A stretch of 64,000 nt of DNA. It comes from Litomosoides sigmodontis. Its lineage: Eukaryota; Nematoda; Chromadorea; Rhabditida; Onchocercidae. Positions 10,564 through 23,200 of the stretch are shown here, piece by piece. The number at the start of each line of letters is the position of its first letter. Within the stretch, counting starts at the first letter, position 1. The notes below the pieces were generated by a model. The model worked only from the letters and a program-made list of their open reading frames with translations. It did no database searches and was not told the DNA's origin. Where the stretch lies: assembly GCA_963070105.1 (NCBI GenBank), contig OY718806.1:4671865-4735864 (forward strand). Direction: 5' to 3'. Both the position numbers and the translations under genes were made by a program.

Positions 10564-13500
10564 AAAAATTGAAATATGAATTTTTCATCGTAACGAATCA
10601 ACATGATAGCGTCAGAAAAACGAGTGAGTGTAGCAATATTTCACGCATTTTTTGTGCATTCAGTCCGGTTATACATTTTCAAAAGCATTTCTCGACTGAA
10701 CATTTGTGAAAAAATCAATCGGTACAGACCTCCTACAGTATCCAACAAAACTCTAAGAAACGTGAAAATTACTGTAATAAAGATAAACCAAACCCTACAT
10801 ACAGGAAGTAAAAGTAACAATTTCCCTTCAGAAAAGACTTGCAGATGTATCCAAATAATTTCCACTAATGTCAGATAAATAATGCCCACACATAAATGCA
10901 CGCAACATCAGCTCAATATTGGACCTCTCCGGAATACAAACCTAAACTTCATGTACAATTTCCCAATAATAAGAAAAAGTATCACGAAAAAATTACTAAA
11001 GATACTTGAAAAATGCATAACTCCCCAAATTCAGCTTTAGCTACAAATTCCATAGCATTCAACAGCGCATTTAGCTTCTGCGTAAGACTTTAGCAACCCT
11101 TAAGGAAATCACATTAGCTGTCAATCATTTATTTTGACCTCCTATGATTCGTGTAGTTAACATGTTCTCTGGAATAGTATAACATATAGAAATTTGAAGG
11201 TATTTTGAAAAAAAATGGAAGATATGATTCGAACTCGCACAAAACATAGAACACTGCACATTGAAAGTGAGGAATAATCTGACAAAAACTATTTTTTGAT
11301 CAGAACTAATTTACTTTTACTAAACCTCTTACTAGACCAATCAGCAAACAGATATAACGATAAGAACGTCTACACTGGTACATTTGACAGGTGCCTCTTT
11401 AAACTCATCTCCTTACATAACCCTTAATAACTGCAAATGTTTGTCTAGTTCGATGTTAAATTACCAACAGCATACAAGACGACGAAAAACCTGTTGACAA
11501 TTGGATACTGCTGTTCAATAATTGTCGAGATTTTTTGTACAGGATTTAAAACAATTTCCCTTATTTTTTCGACATTTAGCTTCACTTCTTCAATAAATTA
11601 GTCTTTTTCAATATCGATAAAGATCCAACAAAGAGAATCAGTAAATCGAAAAAGAGATTCTTATCCTATTGCAAGAGAATCAGTATAGTACATTTTTAGC
11701 ATTTGTGGAAAGTTAAAAGTGACCTATGACCTTTTTCTTATGCACAATTTAAAAACCAGGAAGAATCTCGATTACAAATATGTCTTAATGGAAGTCTGAT
11801 AATTCTAAATTCATTTACAACGAAACCTTATGTGTGTGCTAATGAACAAAAAGACCTACAATCACCGATTGTTGGCAATTATTAACTAATGACACCAAAT
11901 TACAATATCGGTAAGCAGTGTGAATGTTACCAAATGAAAAATGGATGCCTCATCGTAGCAGCAGCTGTACCGCTATGGAAGTGTAACTACAGGCATTTCT
12001 CAGAACTCCTCACAAAGCTAAAAAATGTTACCACAAACGCGACTGCTATTGGTTCTTAATGATTCGAGAACCTAATTAGTGAATGAACGACACGACAAGC
12101 GGCACTTCTATGGCAGCAGTCGCCCATTTGTCTAACCTGTAATAACATGAAAAAAAGGTAACAGCGGCATCCATATCTCAAAGATATAAACCAATTTACA
12201 CTATGATTGACACTCTAGCAAGTGCGAATGCCGTTGAAATATACCTTCGTCCAGATATGAGGACATTCATTAGCAGCTAGAGAGGATCCTAAACCTGAAA
12301 TGAACTTTGGAAGCAAGCCAAGTAACACAGTAGACGCATTACTGGTTTCATGTTAAAGCTATAACAAAACCGATGTTAAAATTCTAATAAAGAGATTTAT
12401 AATATGCTTTCAATCTAATCCAGGCGAAACCTCACATATACCAAGTAAAGGAATCGCACATTTTATTAAACTTCGACTCGTCTTTTTCAAAGAATGAGAA
12501 AATAAAAGATAACTGAGCTCTGTTCATAGTTGTTATTCGGCAGTATCCTACGATTACTACACATACTCCCCTGAAAGATATTTAATATATTTCTTTAAAG
12601 TTCCCAGTGATACTTACGAACGAGCATAGAACTGCTAATCATTAACTGGCAAATGGCAAAAACATGAAAAAGTTCCGAGTTAAGTGCGAATAACCAGCCA
12701 AAACGATCTTCACACCTCAGAAGACTCTGCGGAAGTGATGTAACTAACAGGAAACAGACAACCTTCCACTGACATTCAGAGAGGAGTGAAAAACGCTTTC
12801 TCTTTTTTGCGCTAACTTTGCATGCGGTGCAGTACACTCCTCCAGTTACCAAATCGCCTTGCTGGTAACGGACGAAGGGACCAGTGTACCCGCACTAGTA
12901 CCCCTTTGCAGACAATTCCATAATGAAATCCATCCAACGCCAATTCGCTTACCTGCAACATTCGCTTTCACTCCGTCAACTACCAGAGAACGTAGTACTA
13001 CGCGGAAGGAGATGAAGTCTGGGTAGGCAGGTCGTGCTTCGCATCTGTTGCTCAAAGCGGACAGAAAATGTTAATGCGTGCGTGTTTGTACATGCGCTGT
13101 AATTGATTGCACAGAGATACATACATAGATCGATCAATAACAAAATGGATGAACTGGAAAGAGAGGAAACGAAGTGGGGTGAAAAAATTACGAGTAATGT
13201 TGGAAGAAATTAAACTGAGTGGCACAGCTGATTAAGTGACGACGAATGAAGCTGTGACACAATGCAAATATTATTCCGAATGAAACAGACATTCAGCTCA
13301 GCTCATTCAGCATTTCATACGCAAGCACGATTAGAAATACGACGTATGAGTTGATGTAGAGATGAAGTAAAGTTGCAGTGAGCGGTACCATAGAAAGGAA
13401 AAGGAAGGAAGAAGTGGAATGAATGAGAGGTTGGCGAACGGACTGAAGTGAGGAAAGGATGTTGGGCATAGTGCAGCACGCACGTTTGCTGATTGGACGG

Positions 13501-15170
13501 CAGTGCATGCGTGCATGTGCATGTGAGACAGACGGACGGAAGGTGAGGAGCGCGAAATGAAGAGGTGACAGGAGGATCGCACGATACGAGGGCAGCTGAT
13601 TGCAGCAACGTCAACCACCACTCGTGCCGCTGTTGCAACCGCGTCCTGTACCAAACACGTATTCAGCTGTTACAAAAAAAGAAACGCTCACTCCTTCTTG
13701 CAACAACCGCCCCTCGCTGAAACGACCGCTCAGTTTCGTTAGTTAGTTAGCTTGCTGTGCAGCAAGCCACTCACTCACTCGCGCCCTTCCTACTTATTTG
13801 CTTATTGCCTCGGGCTGTATGCACGCACACACAATGGCTACTGCCATCAACCTAGTCGCTTCCGACGACGAAATTCAGCCACCAATTCATACAAACCCTC
13901 GTCATATACATCTATCTATATAATTCGTAAACACAAACTCGTAGACACACACACACACACGCACGCACACACGTACATAGAAATGCAGAAATTCTGCATG
14001 CTAGGCAGCGCGGCTCCACCGTGTCTCAACAAAACGCGTGTGACCGTCTGGTGCATGCGTATGTGTAAATGCATGCACGTGTGTGTGTGTGTGTGTGTGT
14101 GTGCGTGCGTGTGCGTGTGTGAGTGCGTGGGAGTTCATGTTGGATGGGGATAGGTTCTGGTACGAAAACAGCAGTGACGTAGTTTTCTTCGAGTGTTTCA
14201 GTCCAAAACCAATTCGAGATTGAGTGCAATACTTGAAATAATGGCGGTTGAATAATTGCCAAATTCATTCTGTGCGATGACATCGCACTGCGAAGTTCCT
14301 ACTGAAGTCTCATTAACACTAATAGCTGTATGCTAGAAATGCGGAACTGGATGGAACTGCGGAAAGCCTTGCCTCGTTGAAACACGCCGATACAAACTGA
14401 GCGTGCTTCTTTCGTCGTATCGCCGTCACTTTCAACATTGATGGACATTCTGAAGCTGCTGTTTAGCATTCCCTAATGCTTCTTGAGAGAGGGATCACAC
14501 CTCTTCACACTGCAAATGACGAAAAAGAAAGGCGTTGACGATTCACTGATGAACCGTGAGCAACTACGCCATCACGTAAATATGCTTATTGTATCAGTGA
14601 TTTTCCTTCCACACATCATTCACCTTTTTGAAATATCAAAACCCTTACGTGCCACTTGTTTACTTACTATCTTCATATATGTCAAATTAGACATCAACTG
14701 TGTGAGATTGGGACTGTGGCATATTATAATACTACAACCGTGCATTGCTTGTCGAAAATTTTTTCAAAAATTCGTTTGCACTACAAACTATGAAGAAAGC
14801 TCGGAGGTGCTATTGTTGGAAACTTCCAAAATTACCTTTGAAAAGGTTTAACTACCTCGGAATTCAATGCAGTTATCACAAAATTACTGAGTAGAATTAA
14901 ATATGATCGCTGATAGCAATCGGAACCATAACTCTGTGATCTTTAAAAAGGCATGAGTAATCTTAGGGCACGTGGTGAGGACGAAGGTTCGGATACTGCC
15001 ATGTTTCTGTGCTGTTATGATTGATTTAATTATATTCAACTGTTGTGTTGCATGTTACGTAAGGATACCAAGTGACAGTTGAAATTCAAACATTAAATCG
15101 AAAAGAAAATAGGCACAGTCCGAAAAGATATTCTTGGAGCTTGCAAAAGGTGTTTCCACGTGGGACTTCT
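10564..15170. other. Gene-free stretch between kin-2 and the ligand-gated channel
   Basis: I found no exon with splice sites and recognisable protein content here. It should contain the kin-2 promoter and any upstream kin-2 leader exons, because the kin-2 start follows an acceptor. Composition rises in G+A between about 13.1 and 13.6 kb. Open frames in the simple-repeat area near 13.3-14.3 kb and at 14483-14851 look like chance products. Confidence 0.5.
13945..14124. repeat. Facing CA and GT microsatellites
   Basis: A CA-rich run with embedded GCACGCAC at 13945-13974 is followed, about 100 bp later, by a GT-rich run with embedded GCGTGCGT at 14079-14124. The two are largely complementary and could fold back on each other. 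Confidence 0.9.
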
Positions 15171-18112
15171 TTATTGTAGAATTAGTCCATTCATATAGTA
15201 GCCCCAATATATCATGTTGAACGTTGCATAGACCACTGAAATTTCCATTAAATTACATCGCAAATCACTGAATCAGCGTTTATCATGTGATGGTATTATT
15301 AGGATTAACTAGAAATCTGGAAATTCGGGAAATATCGGTTTCGTTATGCTTGTTGCGTACGAGGGCTGTGCTGTTCTTGAAGTACGAATTACTTTGTTAT
15401 CCATATCTGATGTCAGAAGAGCAAAGTGGATTTGAAAACAAGAGCGACGAGTATTTCTCGCTCTCAAAAAAACAGCTAATTTGCAGCAATTCCTTTTAAA
15501 ATTAGCTAATAATGGGATCAAAAGAGTTTAAGAAAATTAGCATATAGATTTTATAAGGTAATTAACTTACAAGGAAAACTTATTCGTGAATACAAGTCTA
15601 GTTTTTCGCTATCCAGAATAGAAGTTTCTCTCTGAAAAGTATTCAGTGATAAGGGTACTGATTTAAATCTTGTTTAAACATTACTTTAAAGAGGATCATT
15701 AGGACATTACTTTAAAGGACATTTCATGCATGCCATTCGGTTCGCAGTCTGCTCGACCTTCATGTCGGTTCATAAAGCCAACCATCGCAAGCTCGATTAA
15801 TGACGCGAATATGAAGGTCATCCCACTGTAAGAACACTTCATACTTCTTCTCTTTAAAAAAATTAGAAATTTTTGTTAGAGGCACTTAGACTTGAATGAA
15901 ATTCACTACAGATTTCATACTTTGTTGAAAGTTTTCAACGATTTGATTTAGCTTAATCGCCAATTTATGCAAATTTTAGTTAATGATCTTATAGTAGATA
16001 ACATTGCTGCTGTCTTGTTGATACTATATTTATTTCTAAAACGAATATAGTACATCGAACAGCAAAAAAAGATTGTGGTCATGACATCGTGACATTCGGA
16101 AATTGAATCAGATGCTTTCGTCGATTGATGCATCAATTCCAAAAGAATGCAGCAAAGGGACTACCTCTTCTAAGTTACTGTTTAATATAAGAGGATGTCA
16201 ACTTTCGGCGAATAATTTCTAGCAAATTTTTGCATCAGCTAATTTAAGAGCTTACCTTAGAACCCATATATCAATTGCCTGCAATAAAGGCTTCATTCAA
16301 TTCATGTGCTTGTTGTATAAGTGCTTAGAGCTAAAGTTTTAAAGCTTACAGTTAAAAATTTTCAAAAGAAAATTTAACACTCGCCACTGGTGTTAGAAAT
16401 CTCAAAATTTAGTTGAACGAACATTCGAAATTTAAACGTGTGGTACGAAATATTTAGGGGATGACCTTAATGTATGACACTCGTGGCAAATTTCGTATTA
16501 TGTTTCCAAATTGGAATGTCATTGCAAGAAGTGAATTGACGCCAATCATTGTTCGGGCTGGCATTGCTCGCGGACTCATATAAAATGGTATCCATGAGAT
16601 GAATATTGTTAAATATGTTGGGATATATCCTGAACGACATCAAATTACCAGCAATCTGGATAACAGATCTTCTGCAGGAAGTTCTGTAAGAGTGCAAATT
16701 CATTCTTACCTTGCAAAATGTACCATCCATATCTCCTTTTAAATGTGAATGAAACCGTAAGTTCATCCCACAAGCCTGCTGCATATTCCTACAAATGTTA
16801 ATCTACCATGTCAACTTGGTGATCAATTCTAATTTGAAACCAATACGAAAGGCTTAGGACTTCTAAATTAAAAAAAAAAAAGGGAAATTACAGCTTCAGT
16901 GACAGAGGTTGTGTAGTTGACCAAAGTGAAATCCGGCAATTCAATATCTTTAAACATTAATACATCATGAGGTTCGTTCCATTTCATTCGTACTTCCTGA
17001 ATGTTATAATTATAAGATTCAAACGTTAGCATACACGATATAGAATCCATAGGAAAGTTACTCAAATCCATATGACACGGGCCCGTGCTTTTAATACGCC
17101 AACATGACCATATCGAGCCTGAAATGCTGAATGTTGCATTTGCGCAGAAACAAGAAAGGAGCGTCTTCCAAAATTTAGATGTGATAACCTGATATGGACG
17201 TTTGTCGTTAAAAACATGAAGTGTTGGACCCTCTTTTTGTGTTAAGCAACGAAGGAATTTCCTTTTGCTTTACCATTACTTTATTTTTCTAAAAGCAGAA
17301 GCTTAGAAACACTTCACGTACCGTTTGGGAAAACCATGAGAAATACATTCCGAAATGGCGAGCTATGGATAAGTGCTCTTTTTGAGTTGACAAAACAAGT
17401 GTTGGGAATCCAAATACTCTCTTGAATGCTATGATCGAAACTTAAATTACCGTTACATGGGAGGAGTACTTCATAGTTAAGCGCAGGGTCTTCCCAAAAT
17501 TCATTCACATATAAATCTACAAAGCAAATACTGAAATTTTAATATAATGTCCACATTTGATTTAATAAATAAATTTAGGACGAATCGTTTCAGAAAATAT
17601 GATCATGTAATATAATTCTGGCAATGGTTAAAAAGGAGTAAATTGAATTTAAGAGTGGCCTTTTTGATTAGAATTTGAAATGAAATAACAGTTGCTCCCT
17701 TCTGTGGCAATCTTTATTTTTATCTTTTGAGAAATTACCTCGAAGCTTATCATCAAATGACTCGATTACACCTGGATAACCAACGATTATGGATAATTGT
17801 CATCAGATGCGATATAGTTTAGCTGATAAGTTATTTTGAACACTAACCAATTTCAAAATCCTGAGTTAGCTCGGAAACGTAAGTTACTTCTTGAATCCAC
17901 ATTTCGATTCGTACAATAACCGGTCTAGATGGCAATTTTAGGCGATTGTGACGAAGAGAAGCCCCAGTCAAAAGATGATCCATGACATGGGTATCATTAG
18001 AGCAATGTTCAGGGCGGAAAGTTCCTCGCGCAAATGCACATAGTTGAAGTATCAGTACATTTTGAAGGCAGCAAGTGTAAGTAGACCAATTTAAGATCGT
18101 TCTTCGAGGCAT
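15171..18112 (-). CDS. Cys-loop ligand-gated anion channel subunit (LGC-type)
   Basis: Nine phase-consistent exons: 18112-17848, 17516-17322, 17118-16892, 16788-16710, 16629-16466, 16278-16256, 15825-15711, 15631-15571 and 15235-15171, coding for 397 residues. A basic-hydrophobic signal peptide is followed by an extracellular domain ([30 protein letters not shown]). The Cys loop is C168-C182 with 13 residues between the cysteines. M1 begins after [16 protein letters not shown]. The PAR motif at 279-281 precedes M2, as in chloride channels of this family. M3 ([15 protein letters not shown]) and M4 ([14 protein letters not shown]) are clear. The M3-M4 loop is unusually short, about 40 residues. 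Exon 6 is only 23 nt. The sequence resembles nematode amine- or acetylcholine-gated chloride channels (MOD-1/LGC group), but the ligand cannot be told from sequence. It acts as a pentamer in the plasma membrane. Confidence 0.93.
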
Positions 18113-18376
18113 GACCGTTTAAACAGCAGCAATCTTAGAGTTGTTATTGTCGCTGTTATCGCCGCTACTACGAATGTTGAATTAACGCTCCTTTCTTCTA
18201 TCTTCGTCGTTTACTTCTTTAGCCTTAAATTTCCTCTAATCTTTTAGGGGCGTTAAGCCAAGGAAAAAGAAAGCCGTAAGCTACTTCTTGTTGTAATCAA
18301 TAATTTATAAAGCTGAAATTTTCAACTTCTCCACTTTGTGAAAGATGACACGCACATTTTCCTCTGCAGCTGTCAT

Positions 18377-18964
18377 TCACCAGTTTGAAGTATTTCCAGC
18401 AATATCTAATTTTTTTGAAAACTGAACTGCAGAACTTTTATTTCAAGCAAACAAGTTATTGAGAGACAAAACTAGTTCTATCCAAAAGTTGCCTATTGAT
18501 CAGCGAAATGATTATGATTATTGTTACGAAAATTTGCATATATTAAGGAATTTTTTGAAAGTCATAAATTTTGCTTTCATATTTATAATTCATGTGATAA
18601 AATTTATTTACCTGAAGGTCGATTATCAATTCTAGGCTCGGAATTGACAACCTAATTTTTTCCTCGCTTCGTACAGTAGCTTAATCGTTCCTCTCAAACA
18701 ACATTCGTAATGATCGGTGTTTTCATAGAAAAGGTTCAGCTTAATTTTATATGCAATGGAATATATTACATGTATACATTAATTTATCTACTAATTTATT
18801 TGTCAATGTACGATTTTTATGGGAATGTAATTGGTCGTGAATCATCATGTCGTGTGGGACGTACAGTACACAATGAGCAGATGTGGTTATTAATTGAATT
18901 GCTGCAAAGAGAAGAGCAGTAATTGCTGTTGGCAATATCCAAAGTTCATCAACCTCATTATCTC
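18377..18964 (-). CDS. Candidate C-terminal part of a small single-pass membrane protein
   Basis: Three minus-strand open segments join in phase: 18964-18792, 18651-18612 and 18405-18377 (TGA). All have AG acceptors, and the first two end at GT donors. The first encodes an acidic stretch (DNEVDELW), a hydrophobic segment of about 28 residues beginning ILPTAITALLFAAIQL, then a His-rich tail (MMIHDQLHSHKN). The rest is polar. The 5' exons were not found; the first visible exon starts in phase 1. I do not recognise a family. Consistent phasing over three exons argues for a real gene, but the exons are short. Confidence 0.35.
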
Positions 18965-18972
18965 CTGAAATT

Positions 18973-19417
18973 TTAAATCGAAATAATACTCTCGAAATTT
19001 TATTATCTAGTAAGTTCTCAGACGAAAAATGCACCCTCCAAAAATTGCTTAGGATCGGAATTTGCCGTATTGCGAGGATTTTCAGATTTAAACGCTATAA
19101 AATTAAATGTCATAAAACATTTGTTCTACCTACTTCCTTCAATAAATCAACTTCTGTATTCTAACCCAGTCGTTTCCTGGAATAAAGAAGAGATGCTTAA
19201 AAATCATCGGAAAAGTATACTTTAGAAGGTTTCGAGTATGCTGGAATTGAAGCAAGCAAGTAGGGATTTAAGTTATTACGTACAAAATTGCACGCAGAAG
19301 GATGAGCTTCAATATGAAAATAAATTTTTGCAGGAAGACTTTAGCACAATTAGGACAACAGATAATGAAATGGAAATGACTATTCTGGGCAAACAAAAAA
19401 ATAAAAATAAAAAATAA
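18973..19417 (+). CDS. Candidate 3' exon(s) of an unrecognised coiled-coil protein
   Basis: A plus-strand frame is open from 18973 to TAA at 19415-19417, apart from one TAG at 19223-19225. The encoded sequence is leucine- and charge-rich (WNKEEMLKNHRKSIL, then MLELKQASRDLSYYVQN and DELQYENKFLQEDF), like a coiled coil. AATAAA follows at 19488-19493. The TAG sits at the end of an AG acceptor-like string (TACTTTAG), so it may be intronic. However, the nearest upstream GT would give an 11-nt intron, which is too short, so a donor further upstream (for example near 19169) would be needed. No start codon or family was identified. A decayed gene is possible. Confidence 0.35.
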
Positions 19418-19429
19418 TTGAAGATCCAT

Positions 19430-20200
19430 CCTTCTTTTTTAGTAGAAGCAATTTATGTTCTCCACTGACATTGAAGTTGCAATTTCTAATAAACTTGTAA
19501 ATTTAAATTTGTTGGAGAATGATTTTTATTTTTCTTTGTTCGATATCTGAATGCCTACTGGTTGTACGAAGGATGGCAAAGTTTTCCAGAACTTTTTTTT
19601 AATGAAAGTTTTTCATGTTTTCAAAGTGACAATGTCTTGCTTGACCTGCTGCTGTTATTGCTACCAGCAAGAAGTCTCAGAGCACTCATGTCTGTCCTCA
19701 GTAACGAAAGATTAAGCATCAAATTCTCTTTTCTCTTCTCGCCAATCTTTCTGTAGGGATCGTGAGAATCTAAAGTGAACGCAATACGGACAAAAGTTAA
19801 AATAAAGAAAACATGCAGTTTCGTGCTTGAAGAGTTTTCAGGTGACGAATGTTGTTTGACTTACTGAGCCAATGCGAAGAGAAAAACCAAAAACCTTGGC
19901 TGGGATAGTAGTTGTGCTATGTGAATTACATTTGCGTGTTACTACTCCACTTATAATTCACGCATATTTTAAGCACTTCGAGGTCGAAAATAAATGATGA
20001 ATGCTGTATGAAAGGTCATTCCGGAAATCTCAGTGGCGAGTAACGGAGTAACAATGATTGCTGGATGAGTGGGTGGGTGGTTGGATGATCGTCGTTGTTG
20101 AAAAGGTCGAGGAGAGGAACGTGGGAGAGGCGGGGCGCTTATTTCAGTTGGCCGTTGTAGAAACTAGGAGGATGGGTTGCGTCGATTGAGCGACCCGAAT
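19430..20200. promoter_or_regulatory. Upstream region of slt-1
   Basis: There is no convincing coding sequence between the AATAAA at 19488 and the slt-1 ATG. The last 150 bp, from about 20040, are GT/GA-rich and less AT-rich than the surroundings, as expected for a promoter or 5' UTR. No specific element was recognised. Confidence 0.35.
20172..20189 (+). promoter_or_regulatory. Five-codon upstream ORF before the slt-1 ATG
   Basis: ATG at 20172 reads five codons to TGA at 20187-20189, eleven bases before the slt-1 ATG at 20201. If included in the mRNA it could dampen slt-1 translation. Whether it is transcribed is unknown. Confidence 0.4.
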
Positions 20201-23200
20201 ATGCTGCTGCTGCTTCGTGGTGTAGTAATCTTGCACCTGATCCTTACAGTCAAGACTGCCAATAATCTATGTCCACATTTGTGCTCATGTTCTCAGGATA
20301 CAGTCATTTGTACCGGTCAAGGTCTTCTCAGGATACCATCCAAGATACCACCCGATACTGTACGACTGTATGTTTTTTTTCCTGTTTATTTCTTTTTGTG
20401 AACTAGCATAGCTTATCCCAGGAATACGACTTATTAGTCACTCTGGTGTATAAATTAAATGTACAGTTAAAAATTAGTTGCAGAGACCTTCAAGAAAACA
20501 AAATATCAGAGATACGAAAGAATGACCTTAGAGCTCTGCGCCATCTCAAAATCTTGTTGGTTGCATTTAATACACTGTCCAGTCATCTGTATGATAAGTG
20601 TCTTCCTATTCCTTTAATTTCCATTTTTTTTTTTGCTGACACGGCGATGAGTGTTTTGCTATCAGTAAGCACTCGGTTTACAGACAACTGATGGATAATC
20701 AAATTCACACGATCGAAAGCGATGCGTTCGATAACTTAATAGCGTTGGAGAGACTGTGAGTTTTTGTTCAATTAGCTCATTTATTGAGTGATTGATTTTA
20801 GAAGATATAAAAATTTGTCGGTGCTGGTATTTGCAAATTCGCTACGTGACAAATTGAAGCTTCAAAAATTGATCAAAATAAGTAATTGCTTCAACCCAGA
20901 ATTGATTTGTAATGAAACGTGTTTCGAATCATACAGACAGCAATTTACAGACGACTGAACAGAAATCGTTTACGGACATTACCAGACGGAATCTTCATCA
21001 ACAATGTCAATTTACATCGTCTGTTAGTCATTTCAAAAGTTATAAAACCTTTTTATGTTGTCGTAGAAATAAAAGAGTTGGAAATTTATTGAAACTAGTT
21101 TTCCCGACTAATTTTATTTTTCGAACTTAAAAAACTCAACTGCTCCCAACGAAGTTTGCTGCATCGGAAATGGGCCAAATTTTATTAATTTTGAGTGGAA
21201 AGTTAGTTTATGTTAATTTTCCTACGTTTCAACGTTCCTTGTTGATCAACATCAAACAATGAGCTGTGCATAGCAGCGACAGTGCTGAATATTCTTCCCT
21301 TAAGAACTTGCAGATAATCTATTCATTTCCATCTATTCATTTCCATAGATATTTCAGCAGCTAATTTTGCTAATCTCTCATCACTCACCTAATTCAATAT
21401 AATTTTGTTCTCAGCGTATGTGATCTGCCATTGCTGACCAGTTTGCGATGAAATAGCGATATTGAAAAAAAATCATTGACTTTCTCATTCCCAATTTTTT
21501 AAATATTGAAAATTCAAAAACGTTTCACCGGGTCCTCTAAAAGCCGTATATTTCACTATCGCATTGCGTTGCAACATTTGACATCCATAAAATCGCCTTT
21601 ATTCTTTCTCTTCGCAAAACTTCCAAGGACAGTTGTTCATTGCTATTGACATTTCCTCAATTCTTGTCACTTTAAGAAAATAAAAATGGTCACTTTGTAA
21701 GACAATAATATTCTCAAGTCCTTGAACATTCCATCTAATACACTGTTTAATTCTCAACATTTCCATAGTGTTACAAAGCAAAGTTGATGATGAATCTTGA
21801 AAATTGCTTTCCACCGTTCAACTTTCAACTGTTCAAAATGAAATGAACAGGCTTTTCCGGCTTCTTGCTCTTCAGAAATTCTGAAATTACACAGTGAAAT
21901 AATTGTTTTCAAAAAGGAAAAGAAGTTTGGATGAAAATGAAAATGGATGAGCAATGAGCAATTGATGCTTATTTTCGAGGTCAGGTGCTAGCTAGTTCTT
22001 TCATTTGTCTTTTTCCGTTTTGCTCTTTGCTGCGAATCTCACTGGAAGTTTTTTGTACCAAAAAAATATAACTCAGTCAGCTGAGTTATATTTCCATAGT
22101 AGCTGTTACTATCAACTAAAATTAATTTCCTAACATTCATAAATGCTTAAATAATTTCAAGTTTTACAATATTTCATATAAGTCAGAACATTTTAATATT
22201 TCGGTGTTTAACTCTGACATTTTCCAACAGCTCACTTAACTCGCCCATCCTTTGATTAAGTTTTCCAGTTTGATTCAAAAGTGCTCGACAGTTCTTATAT
22301 GTTCACACTGTGATTGCAGTAACTTTATCCAGTTTGAAATTCTTTCTCCCTCTCTCTCTCTCTCTTACTCTCACTCTCTGCCTTTGTGTACTCCTTTCGA
22401 CTCATACGTTTTTGATGTAAGAAACGTATTGGATACAATATGACAACAGTGACCGGAACAAAAGGGACGAAGAGTGAACGAGAGGAAAATTACGGACGTG
22501 TGCACAAAAAACTGAAAGTTTCGGTCCACAATGTTTTGTTTACTTATCCAATTCGCAAGAGTGGTGAGGAGTTAGAGGTTGAAATTATCTACTACTTTCA
22601 CATTTTTCAACACCCTTTCTTGCGAGAGAAATTATCTCCTATCTCTTCTTGCTCCCTCAACCCCTTCACCTTCAATGTCGACATCTGTCGTCACTGTCGA
22701 TCAAGCAGCAATCACTGATGCGTGGGTTTGCGTAGACGCGCTCGCTGCATCACTTAACTAGCACTGTAGGAAAATTTTTGGAATCTTTTACCTTGCTCAT
22801 TTTTGCAAGAAATTCCTCACGTTCCAGTTTTATTCAACAATTGCTTTAAAAAGAAACGAAGCTGATGTTTTGTCAGCCATTGTAAAGTATAAATAGTAGT
22901 CAATAAGCACAAATGTTCTAAGCCGTTGTTAAAATCAGAAAGATTTAAAGTTGGCACATTCGCCTTACCTAAACGTTGCAGGTTTGAAGATTTACCACAA
23001 CAAAAAGTATGTGTAGTGTATAAAGTACAATTAAGACTGAATCTGTCGGAAATTAATCAGTTTCTCAGCTTAAAAAAGTGAGGATTAAAATTTCATGCTA
23101 AATGAAATGAATGACAGGAAAAGAAGTAGCAATTCTCAATGAAGAACTGCAGTTCATAAATGTGTTAAAGCAGAAAGCTAATGAGTCCTTTCTTTTCGCC

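Noticed and set aside
13315..14283. Overlapping open frames on both strands near the CA/GT repeats
   Set aside because: They are driven by simple repeats and biased composition, with no splice sites or recognisable protein.
14483..14851. 122-codon plus-strand open frame
   Set aside because: No motif, no splice support, AT-rich hydrophobic composition; probably chance.
15948..16142. Minus-strand open frame containing LLELM, first taken for the M3 exon of the channel
   Set aside because: It is out of phase and lacks an acceptor; the true M3 exon was found at 15825-15711.
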